Shown: positions 52,801-60,209 of the stretch, one piece after another | How positions within the stretch are numbered: position 1 is the first letter of the stretch | Layout: every line of letters begins with the position of its first letter | Assembly (NCBI GenBank): GCA_020635565.1 | Contig: JACJZN010000006.1 | Coordinates: 682,001-746,000 of the forward strand | Source: Flavobacteriales bacterium | GTDB taxonomy: Bacteria; Bacteroidota; Bacteroidia; Flavobacteriales_D; Parvicellaceae | Direction: 5' to 3' | Length of the DNA stretch: 64,000 bases | Notes under the pieces: generated by a model | What the model saw: only the letters and a program-made list of their open reading frames with translations | What the model was told of the DNA's origin: nothing | Databases searched by the model: none | Program-made: the position numbers and the translations under genes

Positions 52801-53036
52801 AGTTTTATTCTGAAAGGGACCTCGGAGCTGGAACAGGAAAAATACTTCGTCCAGATAAAGTAATTATCAAAAACCATGAAACTATTGTCATCGACTTTAA
52901 AACGGGCAATGCGTTACCTAAGCATAAAGAACAAATACTAAGCTATGGTGAAGTCCTTCGAAGGATCTACAATCAACCTATTAAGTTGTATTTAATATAT
53001 TTGTCGAACAACAAAATCACTGTTCTTCATGTTTGA
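49857..53036 (+). CDS. RecB/AddA-like helicase-nuclease
   Basis: A 1059-residue UvrD-type helicase with a C-terminal nuclease domain, as in AddA/RecB. Helicase motifs are all present: SSAGSGKT (30-37), AITFTNKAAQEMKAR, FVDEFQDTSELQW, GDAKQSIYRWRGG, VNVMTIHKSKGLQFPVV and MIYVAYTRAEDRLYI. Near the end LRPDKVIIK...TIVIDFKTG...QILSYGEVL gives the PD-(D/E)XK nuclease motif. Such enzymes process double-strand DNA ends for recombination. The start is ATG at 49857; TTG at 49929 (just before KIYKSSAGSGKT) is an alternative. An AddB partner is not beside it. The divergent DUF2452 gene and the overlapping rhomboid-like gene downstream are its neighbours. Confidence 0.92.
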   Translation: MFRQINCTNFKPTKANSLEAGSSLLKIYKSSAGSGKTYQLVLNYLTLVLKSNNPDKFKRILAITFTNKAAQEMKARVLSGLRKLIDGKDTQFIDDYIKSTGLPAHELEEKAKILLSNILHNYGNLHILTIDKFVHKIIRSFSKELGLTTNFELTFDFESITTRCVDEVLQDLGNDEQLTKILIEYYRQLIDQENNPNIEKALIERAKILNQEEAIEKLAFYTDKNLDFFVNIRKDIRGKIKELIQSALQNKKRIIQLFGDELDFIKNGSTKAFNSILIGWENSMIPEPYSESQLTKATNEEWLSNSKAKTLPNLVSLLEVHGSELSERLININKVILKISFLENLDRNIMSFALLNDVQQQLNNYKKDNNVVFIGELNRIITDIIGKESAPYIYEKIGTRFENYFVDEFQDTSELQWKNLVPLIHDSLSNGNENLIVGDAKQSIYRWRGGNAQQFIDLPIINFNMVDIEDINRSFDYHKFVDKLDDNYRSSQSIITFNNWYFQGIRDLSDSTLISKIYSDAFQNQKRQLNGYVEVVIKKPSAEYNIEAPYDIDLIRQINDCLEDGYSFKDICILVRTNKGGSEIAQFLMEKDIPVTSQDSLLLGESELIKLLHALLMVLHHETEENVLRLFSHFRSRSLMELFESYRIPSDKNTFYNSGYDLGKFLQLEIPSFNRNFYSQLSIFDQLDYLIKILDISREDLYVDRLLNATHEFQQRFGHQTSRFLNYLQDKILGSSVVPSESSNAVNVMTIHKSKGLQFPVVIIPKKIDNNDQDNIWLSGNSISDLGLTSIHMRPSKDAPDEEIKTLQEEHKELIAIDILNMIYVAYTRAEDRLYIHFVEYNSSNSVKQQIGLIESHPEYNSEKALLTIGKRENNTNEIKASAKLDFVISTKNTINWREILILATTPSNLTDDSTNFNEKNWGITIHKILQEINNLKNWENSISRFVQKNKEWISYKEDIRQVIAQYVDNDIIKELYNDIIEFYSERDLGAGTGKILRPDKVIIKNHETIVIDFKTGNALPKHKEQILSYGEVLRRIYNQPIKLYLIYLSNNKITVLHV

Positions 53037-53781
53037 TCAAATTAGAAGCGATTTAAGAATAAAGCCTCGGGTGAGTGCTGTACTTATTATTACAGCAATT
53101 ATCATGACGTTGGCGTTGATTATTGAGCCACAGTTAAGACTAAACTATGGAGTTCATGATTCTCTAGGAGTTTCATTTGCAACCAGAATGACAGTTCCAT
53201 TCTGTCATGGTTATAGCACAATGACTACTATCGTCCATTTATTAGCGAATGTAATCCTGTTCTATTTTGTGGCCTCGTTTCTAGAGAAGATCTTGGGAAG
53301 TTTTCGTTTCCTGATCGCTACTCTTGTTTCATACACTGCTTATATTCTTATTCATAGGTTTTTACTAATGATCGGACATGGACTAACCCCTATTATCATG
53401 ACCTATTCTGGAATGATGTTCATCGTTCTATTTGAAGGTAGATTCGTTAAAACCAATACGGTATTTGATCACTACTATAAAACACTTTGGGGCGTACAGA
53501 TTTTGTTGTGGATAATTGCACCTTTTGTTTTTTCAATTATCCCGATTTACTTTGATGCTCAGGCAGATGCCGTTGGAAAAATCATACTTGGAAATACAGC
53601 TCATCTTGTATGTGGGGTTATTGGTATTATACTGGGATTCATTTTTAGAGGACACATTCGAAAAAAACTGGTGCAGTATACACGAAAAAAGTACATTAAA
53701 CATGATCCAATTGATAATTGGTCATGGTATTTAAGCTTTGGTTTTTTCGGATTCTTAATTCTTAAGTTCTTTTTCTTCTAA
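53029..53781 (+). CDS. Divergent rhomboid-like membrane protein
   Basis: A 250-residue membrane protein with six or seven helices and the general rhomboid layout: an early His/Asn helix (TTIVHLLANVILFYFVASFL) with LEKILGSFRFL after it, a helix with a possible catalytic serine (IIMTYSGMMFIVL) and a later helix with histidine (NTAHLVCGVIGIILG). The canonical G-x-S-G reads T-Y-S-G, so the first glycine is replaced and activity is uncertain; it could be an inactive relative. The ATG overlaps the last codons of the helicase-nuclease gene (8 bp), so it is likely co-translated. Any link to DNA repair is only positional. Confidence 0.6.
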   Translation: MFDQIRSDLRIKPRVSAVLIITAIIMTLALIIEPQLRLNYGVHDSLGVSFATRMTVPFCHGYSTMTTIVHLLANVILFYFVASFLEKILGSFRFLIATLVSYTAYILIHRFLLMIGHGLTPIIMTYSGMMFIVLFEGRFVKTNTVFDHYYKTLWGVQILLWIIAPFVFSIIPIYFDAQADAVGKIILGNTAHLVCGVIGIILGFIFRGHIRKKLVQYTRKKYIKHDPIDNWSWYLSFGFFGFLILKFFFF

Positions 53782-53788
53782 AAGAATC

Positions 53789-53818
53789 TTTGAAATACAA
53801 AAAACATTCCTATATTTG
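53789..53818 (+). promoter_or_regulatory. Promoter of rplU-rpmA
   Basis: TTTG at 53789-53792 followed by 18 bases and TATATTTG at 53811-53818 matches the Bacteroidota -33/-7 consensus in full. It lies 30 bp before the rplU ATG at 53849 and excludes the upstream in-frame codons at 53816-53848. Confidence 0.85.
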
Positions 53819-53848
53819 CAGCCCTTAAAAAATTTAAACAACACGAAT

Positions 53849-54253
53849 ATGTACGCAATTGTAGAGATAGCAGGGCAACAATTCAAAGTAGCAAAAGATC
53901 AGCGTTTGTTCGTTCATCGTCTAGAAGGAAAAGAAGGAGACAAAGTAGAATTTGATCAAGTTCTTTTGATAGACAATGGAGGAAATGTAAACGTTGGCGC
54001 CCCAGCTGTAGCAGGTGCTTTAGTTAAAGCAACCATCGAACGTCACGTTCAAGGAGACAAAGTGATCGTTTTCAAAAAGAAAAGAAGAAAAGGTTACCAA
54101 AAATCAAACGGACACAGACAAAAATTCACTGAAATTCTAATCGCTGATATTTTGGCTAGCGGAGCTAAGAAAGCTGCTGCTCCAAAAGCTGAGAAAGCAA
54201 CTGAAGGAAAGAAGAAGCTAAAGCGGAAGCATCTTCAGACATTAACAGCATGA
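53849..54253 (+). CDS. rplU: 50S ribosomal protein L21, C-terminal extension out of frame
   Basis: ATG at 53849 gives 134 residues starting MYAIVEIAGQQFKV. The core L21 fold (about 1-105) is complete, ending in KRRKGYQKSNGHRQKFTEIL. After it a Lys/Ala-rich tail (KKAAAPKAEKATEGKKK) runs to TGA at 54251-54253. In the -1 frame from about 54207 to 54345 the DNA instead reads KEEAKAEASSDINS followed by a 31-residue Rho_N/SAP-like module. The switch point is GGAAAGAAGAAG, where one more A (GGA AAA GAA GAA) would join the two parts. The core ribosomal function should be intact; the extension is lost unless frameshifting occurs or the assembly has an error. rpmA follows. Confidence 0.93.
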   Translation: MYAIVEIAGQQFKVAKDQRLFVHRLEGKEGDKVEFDQVLLIDNGGNVNVGAPAVAGALVKATIERHVQGDKVIVFKKKRRKGYQKSNGHRQKFTEILIADILASGAKKAAAPKAEKATEGKKKLKRKHLQTLTA

Positions 54254-54345
54254 CTGTTGCTGAATTGAAAGATCTTGCGAAAGAAAAAGGAATTGAAGGA
54301 TATACTTCAATGAAAAAAGCTGAATTAATTGCTGCATTAAGCTAA
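54207..54345 (+). pseudogene. Out-of-frame Rho_N/SAP-like C-terminal extension of L21
   Basis: This stretch is open in the -1 frame relative to rplU and ends at TAA 54343-54345. It encodes an Ala/Glu-rich linker, then MTVAELKDLAKEKGIEG followed by YTSMKKAELIAALS, a helix-turn-helix pattern like the Rho N-terminal SAP-like domain (compare LAELKEIAQKQGL in the Rho of this window). The module has no start of its own with a clear ribosome-binding site; ATG 54250 overlaps the rplU TGA (ATGA) and could in theory reinitiate. Its good codon structure implies it was, or still is, translated as part of L21. Confidence 0.65.
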
Positions 54346-54377
54346 TTATAAATTAACGAATTTAAAATCGAAATAAA

Positions 54378-54635
54378 ATGGCACACAAGAAAGGAGTCGG
54401 TAGTTCGAAAAACGGTCGTGAATCTCATTCAAAGAGATTAGGTATCAAATTGTTCGGTGGACAAGCAGTTATTGCTGGTAACATCATCGTTCGTCAAAGA
54501 GGTACTCAACACAATCCAGGAGAAAATGTAGGAATTGGTAAAGACCATACTTTATTTGCTCTTACTGACGGAATTGTTCAGTTTAGAAAAAAAGCAAACA
54601 ACAAATCTTACGTTTCTGTTGTTCCTGCTGAATAA
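54378..54635 (+). CDS. rpmA: 50S ribosomal protein L27
   Basis: An 85-residue L27 with the standard start MAHKKGVGSSKNGRESHSKR and the IIVRQRGTQHNPGENVGIGKD motif. The N-terminal tail that reaches the peptidyl-transferase centre is present with no long pre-sequence. It follows rplU as in most bacteria and ends before a strong terminator. Confidence 0.98.
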   Translation: MAHKKGVGSSKNGRESHSKRLGIKLFGGQAVIAGNIIVRQRGTQHNPGENVGIGKDHTLFALTDGIVQFRKKANNKSYVSVVPAE

Positions 54636-54680
54636 TTGAGATTAGAATTTAATTCTATTTTAACCCATATTTTATCAAAA

Positions 54681-54709
54681 CCCTGACGATATCGTCAGGG
54701 TTTTTTTTT
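54681..54709 (+). terminator. Intrinsic terminator after rpmA
   Basis: CCCTGACG at 54681-54688 pairs with CGTCAGGG at 54693-54700 around ATAT, followed by nine Ts. It ends the rplU-rpmA unit. Confidence 0.95.
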
Positions 54710-54756
54710 GTTATTTTACACTTCGAAAAAAGAATTGATTTAAACAATAGTTAGAC

Positions 54757-56028
54757 ATGCTTGAACTTACCAGAATTAGAGAAAGTAAAGACCAAATAGC
54801 GGAAGCGCTAAAAGTTAGAAACATTGATGCTGATGCAGATTTAGCAAAAGTAATCGCGTTGGATGAAGAAAGAAGAGCAACTCAACATCAAATGGATACA
54901 GAGTTACAGGAATTGAATTCACTTTCAAAAGAAATTGGCGAGCTATTTAAATCAGGAAAAGCAGCAGACGCAAGTGAATTGAAAGATAAAACTGCTGCTC
55001 TCAAGGAGAACTCAGGCAAATTAAAAACTAAACTACAGGAGATCGAAGATGCGATCAATGAGATCCTTTATAGAATACCTAACGTTCCCAACCCGTTAGT
55101 TCCAAAAGGGAATAGTGATCAAGACAATGAGATCGTTGCTGAACACGGCCTAAAACCAACTCTTTATAGTGGTGCGGTTCCTCATTGGGAACTCATCAAG
55201 GATTATAACTTAATTGACTTCGAATTAGGAGTAAAAATCACTGGAGCAGGATTCCCTGTGTATAGAGGAAAAGGAGCAAGATTGCAACGAGCTTTGATCA
55301 ATTTCTTTCTAGATGAAGCAATTAAAGCTGGATACGAAGAAGTAATTCCACCACACTTGGTTAATGCAGATTCCGGATTTGGAACAGGTCAGCTACCTGA
55401 CAAAGAAGGTCAAATGTATCATTGCACAGAAGATAACCTCTATCTCATCCCAACTGCAGAAGTTCCAATCACAAACATCTACAGAAATGTTGTTCTAAAA
55501 GACACTGACTTCCCAATTAAAAATGTAGGATACACTCCTTGTTTTAGAAGAGAAGCTGGTTCATGGGGAAGTCATGTAAGAGGATTAAATCGTTTACATC
55601 AGTTCGACAAAGTTGAAATTGTTCAATTGTCACATCCAGACAAGAGTTACGACACGCTAACTGAAATGGTGAATCATGTAAAGGGACTTCTAGACAAACT
55701 AGAATTACCGTATCGTGTTGCAAGACTTTGTGGAGGAGACCTAGGATTTACCTCTGCTCTAACATATGATATGGAAGTATTTTCTGCTGCACAAGAAAGA
55801 TGGCTTGAGGTAAGTTCCATTAGTAACTTTGAAACTTTCCAGGCAAATCGTCTGAAATTAAGATTCAAAGAAGGAAGTGACAAACCAAAATTAGCACACA
55901 CTCTAAATGGATCAGCATTAGCTTTACCCAGGATCATGGCTGCTATTCTGGAGAACAACCAAACTGAAAACGGCATCAACATTCCGAAAGTTTTGGTACC
56001 TTACACAGGATTTGATAAGATCAACTAA
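54757..56028 (+). CDS. serS: Seryl-tRNA synthetase
   Basis: A 423-residue class II synthetase that charges tRNA(Ser). The N-terminal coiled-coil tRNA-binding arm spans about 25-105 (LQELNSLSKEIGELFKSGK). The catalytic core shows class II motif 2, FRREAGSWGSHVRGLNRLHQ, and motif 3 near the C-terminus (LNGSALALPRIMAAILEN). The serine pocket region TAEVPITN is present. The length is standard. A lipoprotein gene starts 13 bp after the stop and may share the transcript. Confidence 0.97.
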   Translation: MLELTRIRESKDQIAEALKVRNIDADADLAKVIALDEERRATQHQMDTELQELNSLSKEIGELFKSGKAADASELKDKTAALKENSGKLKTKLQEIEDAINEILYRIPNVPNPLVPKGNSDQDNEIVAEHGLKPTLYSGAVPHWELIKDYNLIDFELGVKITGAGFPVYRGKGARLQRALINFFLDEAIKAGYEEVIPPHLVNADSGFGTGQLPDKEGQMYHCTEDNLYLIPTAEVPITNIYRNVVLKDTDFPIKNVGYTPCFRREAGSWGSHVRGLNRLHQFDKVEIVQLSHPDKSYDTLTEMVNHVKGLLDKLELPYRVARLCGGDLGFTSALTYDMEVFSAAQERWLEVSSISNFETFQANRLKLRFKEGSDKPKLAHTLNGSALALPRIMAAILENNQTENGINIPKVLVPYTGFDKIN

Positions 56029-56041
56029 TAAAGAAACGATT

Positions 56042-56581
56042 ATGAAAATTTGGAGTTATGGTGTCATGATTCTTTTAACTCTCCTGTCGGTTTCGTGTGG
56101 AAACCCATATGAAAAGGAGATTAAGGAAGTTACAGAAATGCAGGAGGTACTTATCGGAGTTAAACAAACTTACAGCCAAGTAGACATTGCAAAAGTTAAC
56201 TTCGCGATGGAATCCTACTTGAAGAACATGGATCAGATCAAGACCTATTACAAACCAGATAGTATCGATCAAAACATCACCAACCTGATCAATTTTTACA
56301 AAGGAATTAAAATCAGTGCGAAAGGTTTTGAAGATGAATATTTCGCAGTTGGCATACAAATTGAATTCATAGACAAACAATTGAATACGCTAAAAAAAGA
56401 CATGGAGAACAATGCCGATTTTAATGATAGCCTTTCTATCTTCTTAGAGAACGAACATAAAAATCTGGAAGAGCTTAGCGGAGAAATCGGTACGTTAATG
56501 TACAATTATGACTATATCATAAGTGTTCATGATTCCGTGGCATCAAAAGTTCAGAACATCTTATTAGAAAATGTGGAATAA
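56042..56581 (+). CDS. Small coiled-coil lipoprotein of unknown function
   Basis: ATG at 56042 gives 179 residues; the earlier frame from 56012 overlaps serS and lacks a signal. The N-terminus (MKIWSYGVMILLTLLSVSC) is a lipoprotein signal with a lipobox. The rest is almost all helical and charged (about 25-175), probably a coiled coil or helical bundle in the periplasm. The last codons overlap the start of the TPR protein gene by 11 bp, so the two products are likely made together and may interact. No family is recognised. Confidence 0.75.
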   Translation: MKIWSYGVMILLTLLSVSCGNPYEKEIKEVTEMQEVLIGVKQTYSQVDIAKVNFAMESYLKNMDQIKTYYKPDSIDQNITNLINFYKGIKISAKGFEDEYFAVGIQIEFIDKQLNTLKKDMENNADFNDSLSIFLENEHKNLEELSGEIGTLMYNYDYIISVHDSVASKVQNILLENVE

Positions 56582-58436
56582 ATGGATCATATCATTTTGT
56601 CTTATTATCTTAACTGTTCTTAGCTCCGCTCAGACAGAAATGGATAGACAGCTTGCTTTCAGCTATTACAGCGAAGGCAAGTTTGATAAAGCCATCATTT
56701 ATTTTGAGAAGATCTACCCCACAGATAATTCATCAGAAATCTTCGACCCTTATTTTGAAAGCTTAGTCTACCTTGAAGATTACAAAGAAGCACATAAGCT
56801 AGTTAAGAAGCAGAAAAAATCCGATCCAGATGATCTTAGCTTGTTTGTTTTCGATGGTCTTGTATATGAGAAAGAAATGGACATTGCTAAAGCCGATGAA
56901 TCCTATCAACAAGCAATCAGTTCAATTCAGAAAACAACCCCTTTTAAATCAATAAGTGGGCTAGCAAAAGCATTCGAAAAAAGAAACATGTTGGATCACG
57001 CCATTGCTACCTATCAGGAAGCGAGCAAGTATGCCGGATCAAACAACATGTACTTGAGGAATATTGCTCTTCTTTATGGCAGACAAGGTAAAATTGATTT
57101 GATGGTCAATTCACTACTTGATGTTATCCACGATGACGAAAGATATCTTGTTTCCATACAAAGCACACTGTCAAACAGTATTGATTTTAAATCAAATTAT
57201 GCCGGAGTAGACACTGTTAAAACCAACCTTATTAAACGTACTCAAGCTTATCCCAATAAAACGGTTTACAACGAAATGCTGGCCTGGGTTTATATGCTTA
57301 CCGAGAATTATACTGGTGCATTTATTCAACTCAAAGCGCTAGACAAGAAGGAAAACAATGACGGATTGAGGATTAAAGATTTGGGAATAACCTGTATTAA
57401 TAATGAACAATACGAACAGGCAATCAAATGCTTTGACTACGTGATCGAATTGGGCGATAAAAAACCCTATTATAGAGAAGCAAAGATTTATAAAGTTTCC
57501 GCACTTAAGAAGAAGGTTTTGGAAAAAGGATCCTACACTCAGGATGACTTGTTAGAACTAAAATCGAACTACCTTGAATCCATTGACCAATTGGGAAAAA
57601 GTTCGTTTACAGCTCAACTTTATCGAGAATTAGCTCACTTGGAAGGATATTACCTAAACAACCCTAAAGAAGGTATCAACATATTGGAAGACCTACTATC
57701 CGTTGCTGGATTAAACCAAATGACCTTAGGAGAAATCAAAATAGAATTAGGTGATCTGATGGTGGTAGACGAGAGAATTTGGGATGCTTCTCTCCTATTC
57801 ATGCAGGTAGAAAAAGCTTTCAAGGAAGACAAGATCGGTCATCTTGCAAAATTCAAAGCTGCTCAAGTCTTCTATTATGCAGGAGATTTTGAATTTGCTC
57901 AAGGACAACTCGATGTTTTAAAAGCATCAACTTCTAAATTGATAGCAAATGATGCAATGGAGTTAAGCATGTTGATCACGGACAATTATAACATGGACAC
58001 AACGCAAGTCACCATGAAACTATATGCCGCAGCTGATCTGTTGATCAAGCAGCATAAATATAAAGAAGCCAATCAGAAATTTGACAGTATCAATGCCATG
58101 TTTACGTATCACACATTGAATGATGAGATTCTCTGGAAGAAAAGTGAAATGGCTATTCAACAACAGGATCTTAGTGCTGCAATAGGATTTCTGGAAGAGA
58201 TTGTAAAGACTTATAGCACAGATATCTTAGCGGACAATGCACTTTTTGAATTGGCTCAAATCTATGACAATCGTCTAAATCAACCTGAAAAAGCTGCCGA
58301 ATATTATAAGAAGATCATTTTTGAATATAAAGGAAGCTTATTTGGGGTGCAGAGTAGAAAGAGATATCGAGAGATTGTACCTACGGGAGGATCTTCTGAT
58401 GATCCATGGTTAGTCCCTCCTCATTTCGAAAATTAA
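56571..58436 (+). CDS. Exported TPR-repeat protein
   Basis: A 621-residue protein with a signal peptide (about 1-20, ending VLSSAQ) and tetratricopeptide-type repeats along the whole length, for example ALAFSYYSEGKFDKAIIYFE-like units near 28-48, EQYEQAIKCFDYVIELG (about 285-300) and PEKAAEYYKKIIFEYKGS near the end. The final stretch, GSLFGVQSRKRYRE, is seen in similar Bacteroidota TPR proteins encoded near serS. It is likely a periplasmic scaffold. It overlaps the coiled-coil lipoprotein gene by 11 bp. It resembles T9SS or gliding TPR proteins only in a general way. Confidence 0.85.
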   Translation: MWNKWIISFCLIILTVLSSAQTEMDRQLAFSYYSEGKFDKAIIYFEKIYPTDNSSEIFDPYFESLVYLEDYKEAHKLVKKQKKSDPDDLSLFVFDGLVYEKEMDIAKADESYQQAISSIQKTTPFKSISGLAKAFEKRNMLDHAIATYQEASKYAGSNNMYLRNIALLYGRQGKIDLMVNSLLDVIHDDERYLVSIQSTLSNSIDFKSNYAGVDTVKTNLIKRTQAYPNKTVYNEMLAWVYMLTENYTGAFIQLKALDKKENNDGLRIKDLGITCINNEQYEQAIKCFDYVIELGDKKPYYREAKIYKVSALKKKVLEKGSYTQDDLLELKSNYLESIDQLGKSSFTAQLYRELAHLEGYYLNNPKEGINILEDLLSVAGLNQMTLGEIKIELGDLMVVDERIWDASLLFMQVEKAFKEDKIGHLAKFKAAQVFYYAGDFEFAQGQLDVLKASTSKLIANDAMELSMLITDNYNMDTTQVTMKLYAAADLLIKQHKYKEANQKFDSINAMFTYHTLNDEILWKKSEMAIQQQDLSAAIGFLEEIVKTYSTDILADNALFELAQIYDNRLNQPEKAAEYYKKIIFEYKGSLFGVQSRKRYREIVPTGGSSDDPWLVPPHFEN

Positions 58437-58515
58437 GAATCAACAATTCACTGTTGAGCAAAAAAAATATCACCACTGATAACACATTATTATTCAAGTA
58501 CTTTTATACTTGGAT

Positions 58516-58851
58516 ATGCCCTATGTAAAGAAACCCATAGAAAAACTGTACTACAGCATCGGAGAAGTTGCTAAGATGTTTGACGTCAACACATCTCTGA
58601 TTCGTTTTTGGGAAAAGGAGTTCGATATCATAAAACCGAACAAGAACAAGAAAGGCAATCGTCTATTTACAAAAGAAGACGTAGAGAATTTCCACCTGAT
58701 TTATCATCTCGTAAAGGAACGAGGATTTACTCTTCAGGGAGCTAAAGACAAAATCAAAGGGAATAAGGAAGAAAATTACGAAGCACTTGAGCTGGTACAA
58801 CGCCTGGAAAAAGTTAAAGCTTTCCTACTCGAAGTTAAAGAAGCATTATAA
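58516..58851 (+). CDS. MerR-family transcriptional regulator
   Basis: ATG at 58516 gives 111 residues. The N-terminal winged helix has YYSIGEVAKMFDVNTSLIRF and WEKEFDIIKPNKNKKGNRLF, standard for MerR proteins, and a short C-terminal dimerisation helix follows (about 75-110). There is no effector domain or metal-binding cysteine, as in the small MerR type common in Bacteroidota. Target genes are unknown; the nearest downstream genes on the same strand are the PTPS/QueD-like and metallopeptidase genes. Confidence 0.9.
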   Translation: MPYVKKPIEKLYYSIGEVAKMFDVNTSLIRFWEKEFDIIKPNKNKKGNRLFTKEDVENFHLIYHLVKERGFTLQGAKDKIKGNKEENYEALELVQRLEKVKAFLLEVKEAL

Positions 58852-58917
58852 ATAAACGATCATTGTCAAAAATCCCATTGATTTGCTAACTTTATACCTG
58901 AATCAAATCTTCAGGAT

Positions 58918-59337
58918 ATGCCCTTAGTATATGTAACTCGTAGAGAACGTTTTAATGCTGCACACCAAATGTATAATCCTAGTTGGAGCAGAGAAAAAAA
59001 TGACGAGATCTTTGGAAAATGCGCCAACAAGAACTGGCACGGGCATAATTACGAACTTTTTATCACCGTAAAGGGAGAACCCGATCCAGAAACTGGATAT
59101 TGTGTTGACTTAAAGAAAGTAAGTGATGTGGTTAAAAATGAGGTCATTGAACAACTTGACCACAGAAACATCAATTTAGATGTTCCTTTCATGAAAGGAA
59201 AATTGGCCAGCACTGAAAATCTCACGATTGAGATCTGGAAGATCCTTGCTCCACTTATTCTTGATCTAGGAGCACAGCTGCATGAACTGAAACTCTATGA
59301 ATCGGAGAACAACTTTGTCTCTTATCAGGGAGAATGA
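58918..59337 (+). CDS. 6-pyruvoyl-tetrahydropterin synthase/QueD family protein
   Basis: A 139-residue T-fold enzyme. Zinc-binding histidines are in FNAAHQM and WHGHNYEL, and the catalytic cysteine lies six residues before the HGH (GKCANKNWHGHNY), with the same spacing as in mammalian PTPS. Later residues LDHRNINLD and STENLTIEIW complete the pattern. The family makes either tetrahydropterins or the queuosine precursor 6-carboxy-tetrahydropterin (QueD); the sequence alone does not decide. No other queuosine or folate gene is in the window. Confidence 0.9.
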   Translation: MPLVYVTRRERFNAAHQMYNPSWSREKNDEIFGKCANKNWHGHNYELFITVKGEPDPETGYCVDLKKVSDVVKNEVIEQLDHRNINLDVPFMKGKLASTENLTIEIWKILAPLILDLGAQLHELKLYESENNFVSYQGE

Positions 59338-59406
59338 CAATGACAAATTGTCTCTTTTCTTCAGTTGGTTAGATTTTTGAATCTAATCTTCGAAAAAATT
59401 AAAGCT

Positions 59407-60123
59407 ATGGATTTTATGACATTAAATATCTGGCCAATGTTAATTGCATTGCCGTTTATGTTTTTGGGAATGTTTGTGAGCGGAAGGTTGAGATCCAAAT
59501 TTCACAAGTACGCTAAGATCAGGCTTCAAAATGGCATGACGGGCAGAGAAATTGCAGAAAGAATGCTAGAGTATTACGGCATTTATGATGTAAAAGTCAC
59601 TTCGGTTTCAGGAACATTGACTGATCACTACAATCCGATGACCAAAACCGTAAACCTGAGTCATGATGTTTACAATGGAGCCAATGCAGCAGCGGCTGCG
59701 GTTGCTGCTCATGAATGCGGACATGCCGTTCAACATGCTACAAACTATGCTCCATTGAACCTAAGGTCAAAATTAGTTCCACTTCAAAATGCCAGTGGTA
59801 TGATTATGAATATCGTAATTATGCTTGCTTTCGTAGGTGGATATGCGCTTTATCGTGCTGTACCTGTTGAAGCCATTATCTGGGTAATGATCGCAACAAA
59901 CGGAATACTGTTTTTATTTAGTGCTGTTACTCTTCCTGTAGAATTTGATGCTTCTAAACGAGCATTGGTATGGATCGAGAAGAACGGGATCGTTACTCAA
60001 AAAGAATTGGTAATGTCTAAAGATGCTTTAAAATGGGCTGCCATGACTTACGTGGTTGCTGCATTAAGCGCTTTAGCATCGCTAGTATACTGGGTACTTC
60101 AATTACTTGGCAACCGAGATTAA
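59407..60123 (+). CDS. Membrane-bound neutral zinc metallopeptidase (YugP-like)
   Basis: ATG at 59407 gives 238 residues. An N-terminal transmembrane helix (about 8-26) is followed by a cytoplasmic-side domain with the zinc motif HECGH at 102-106, then two or three more helices (about 130-190 and 210-235). FDASKRALVWIE is another family motif. It belongs to the DUF/YugP group of putative neutral zinc metallopeptidases related to the M48-like clan. The substrate is unknown. The longer frame from 59365 runs back toward the QueD stop and is less likely. Confidence 0.88.
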   Translation: MDFMTLNIWPMLIALPFMFLGMFVSGRLRSKFHKYAKIRLQNGMTGREIAERMLEYYGIYDVKVTSVSGTLTDHYNPMTKTVNLSHDVYNGANAAAAAVAAHECGHAVQHATNYAPLNLRSKLVPLQNASGMIMNIVIMLAFVGGYALYRAVPVEAIIWVMIATNGILFLFSAVTLPVEFDASKRALVWIEKNGIVTQKELVMSKDALKWAAMTYVVAALSALASLVYWVLQLLGNRD

Positions 60124-60209
60124 ATATAAATTGTGGTTGAAAACTTACAATTCTTCTGACTAAAGGACACTATCAATTTTACTAACTTAGTATCAAATTA
60201 AAAAGAAAC

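Noticed and set aside
58438..58470. Hairpin TCAACA-ATTCAC-TGTTGA after the TPR protein gene as a terminator
   Set aside because: The stem is only 6 bp and is followed by As rather than Ts on the plus strand, so it would not end the TPR transcript.
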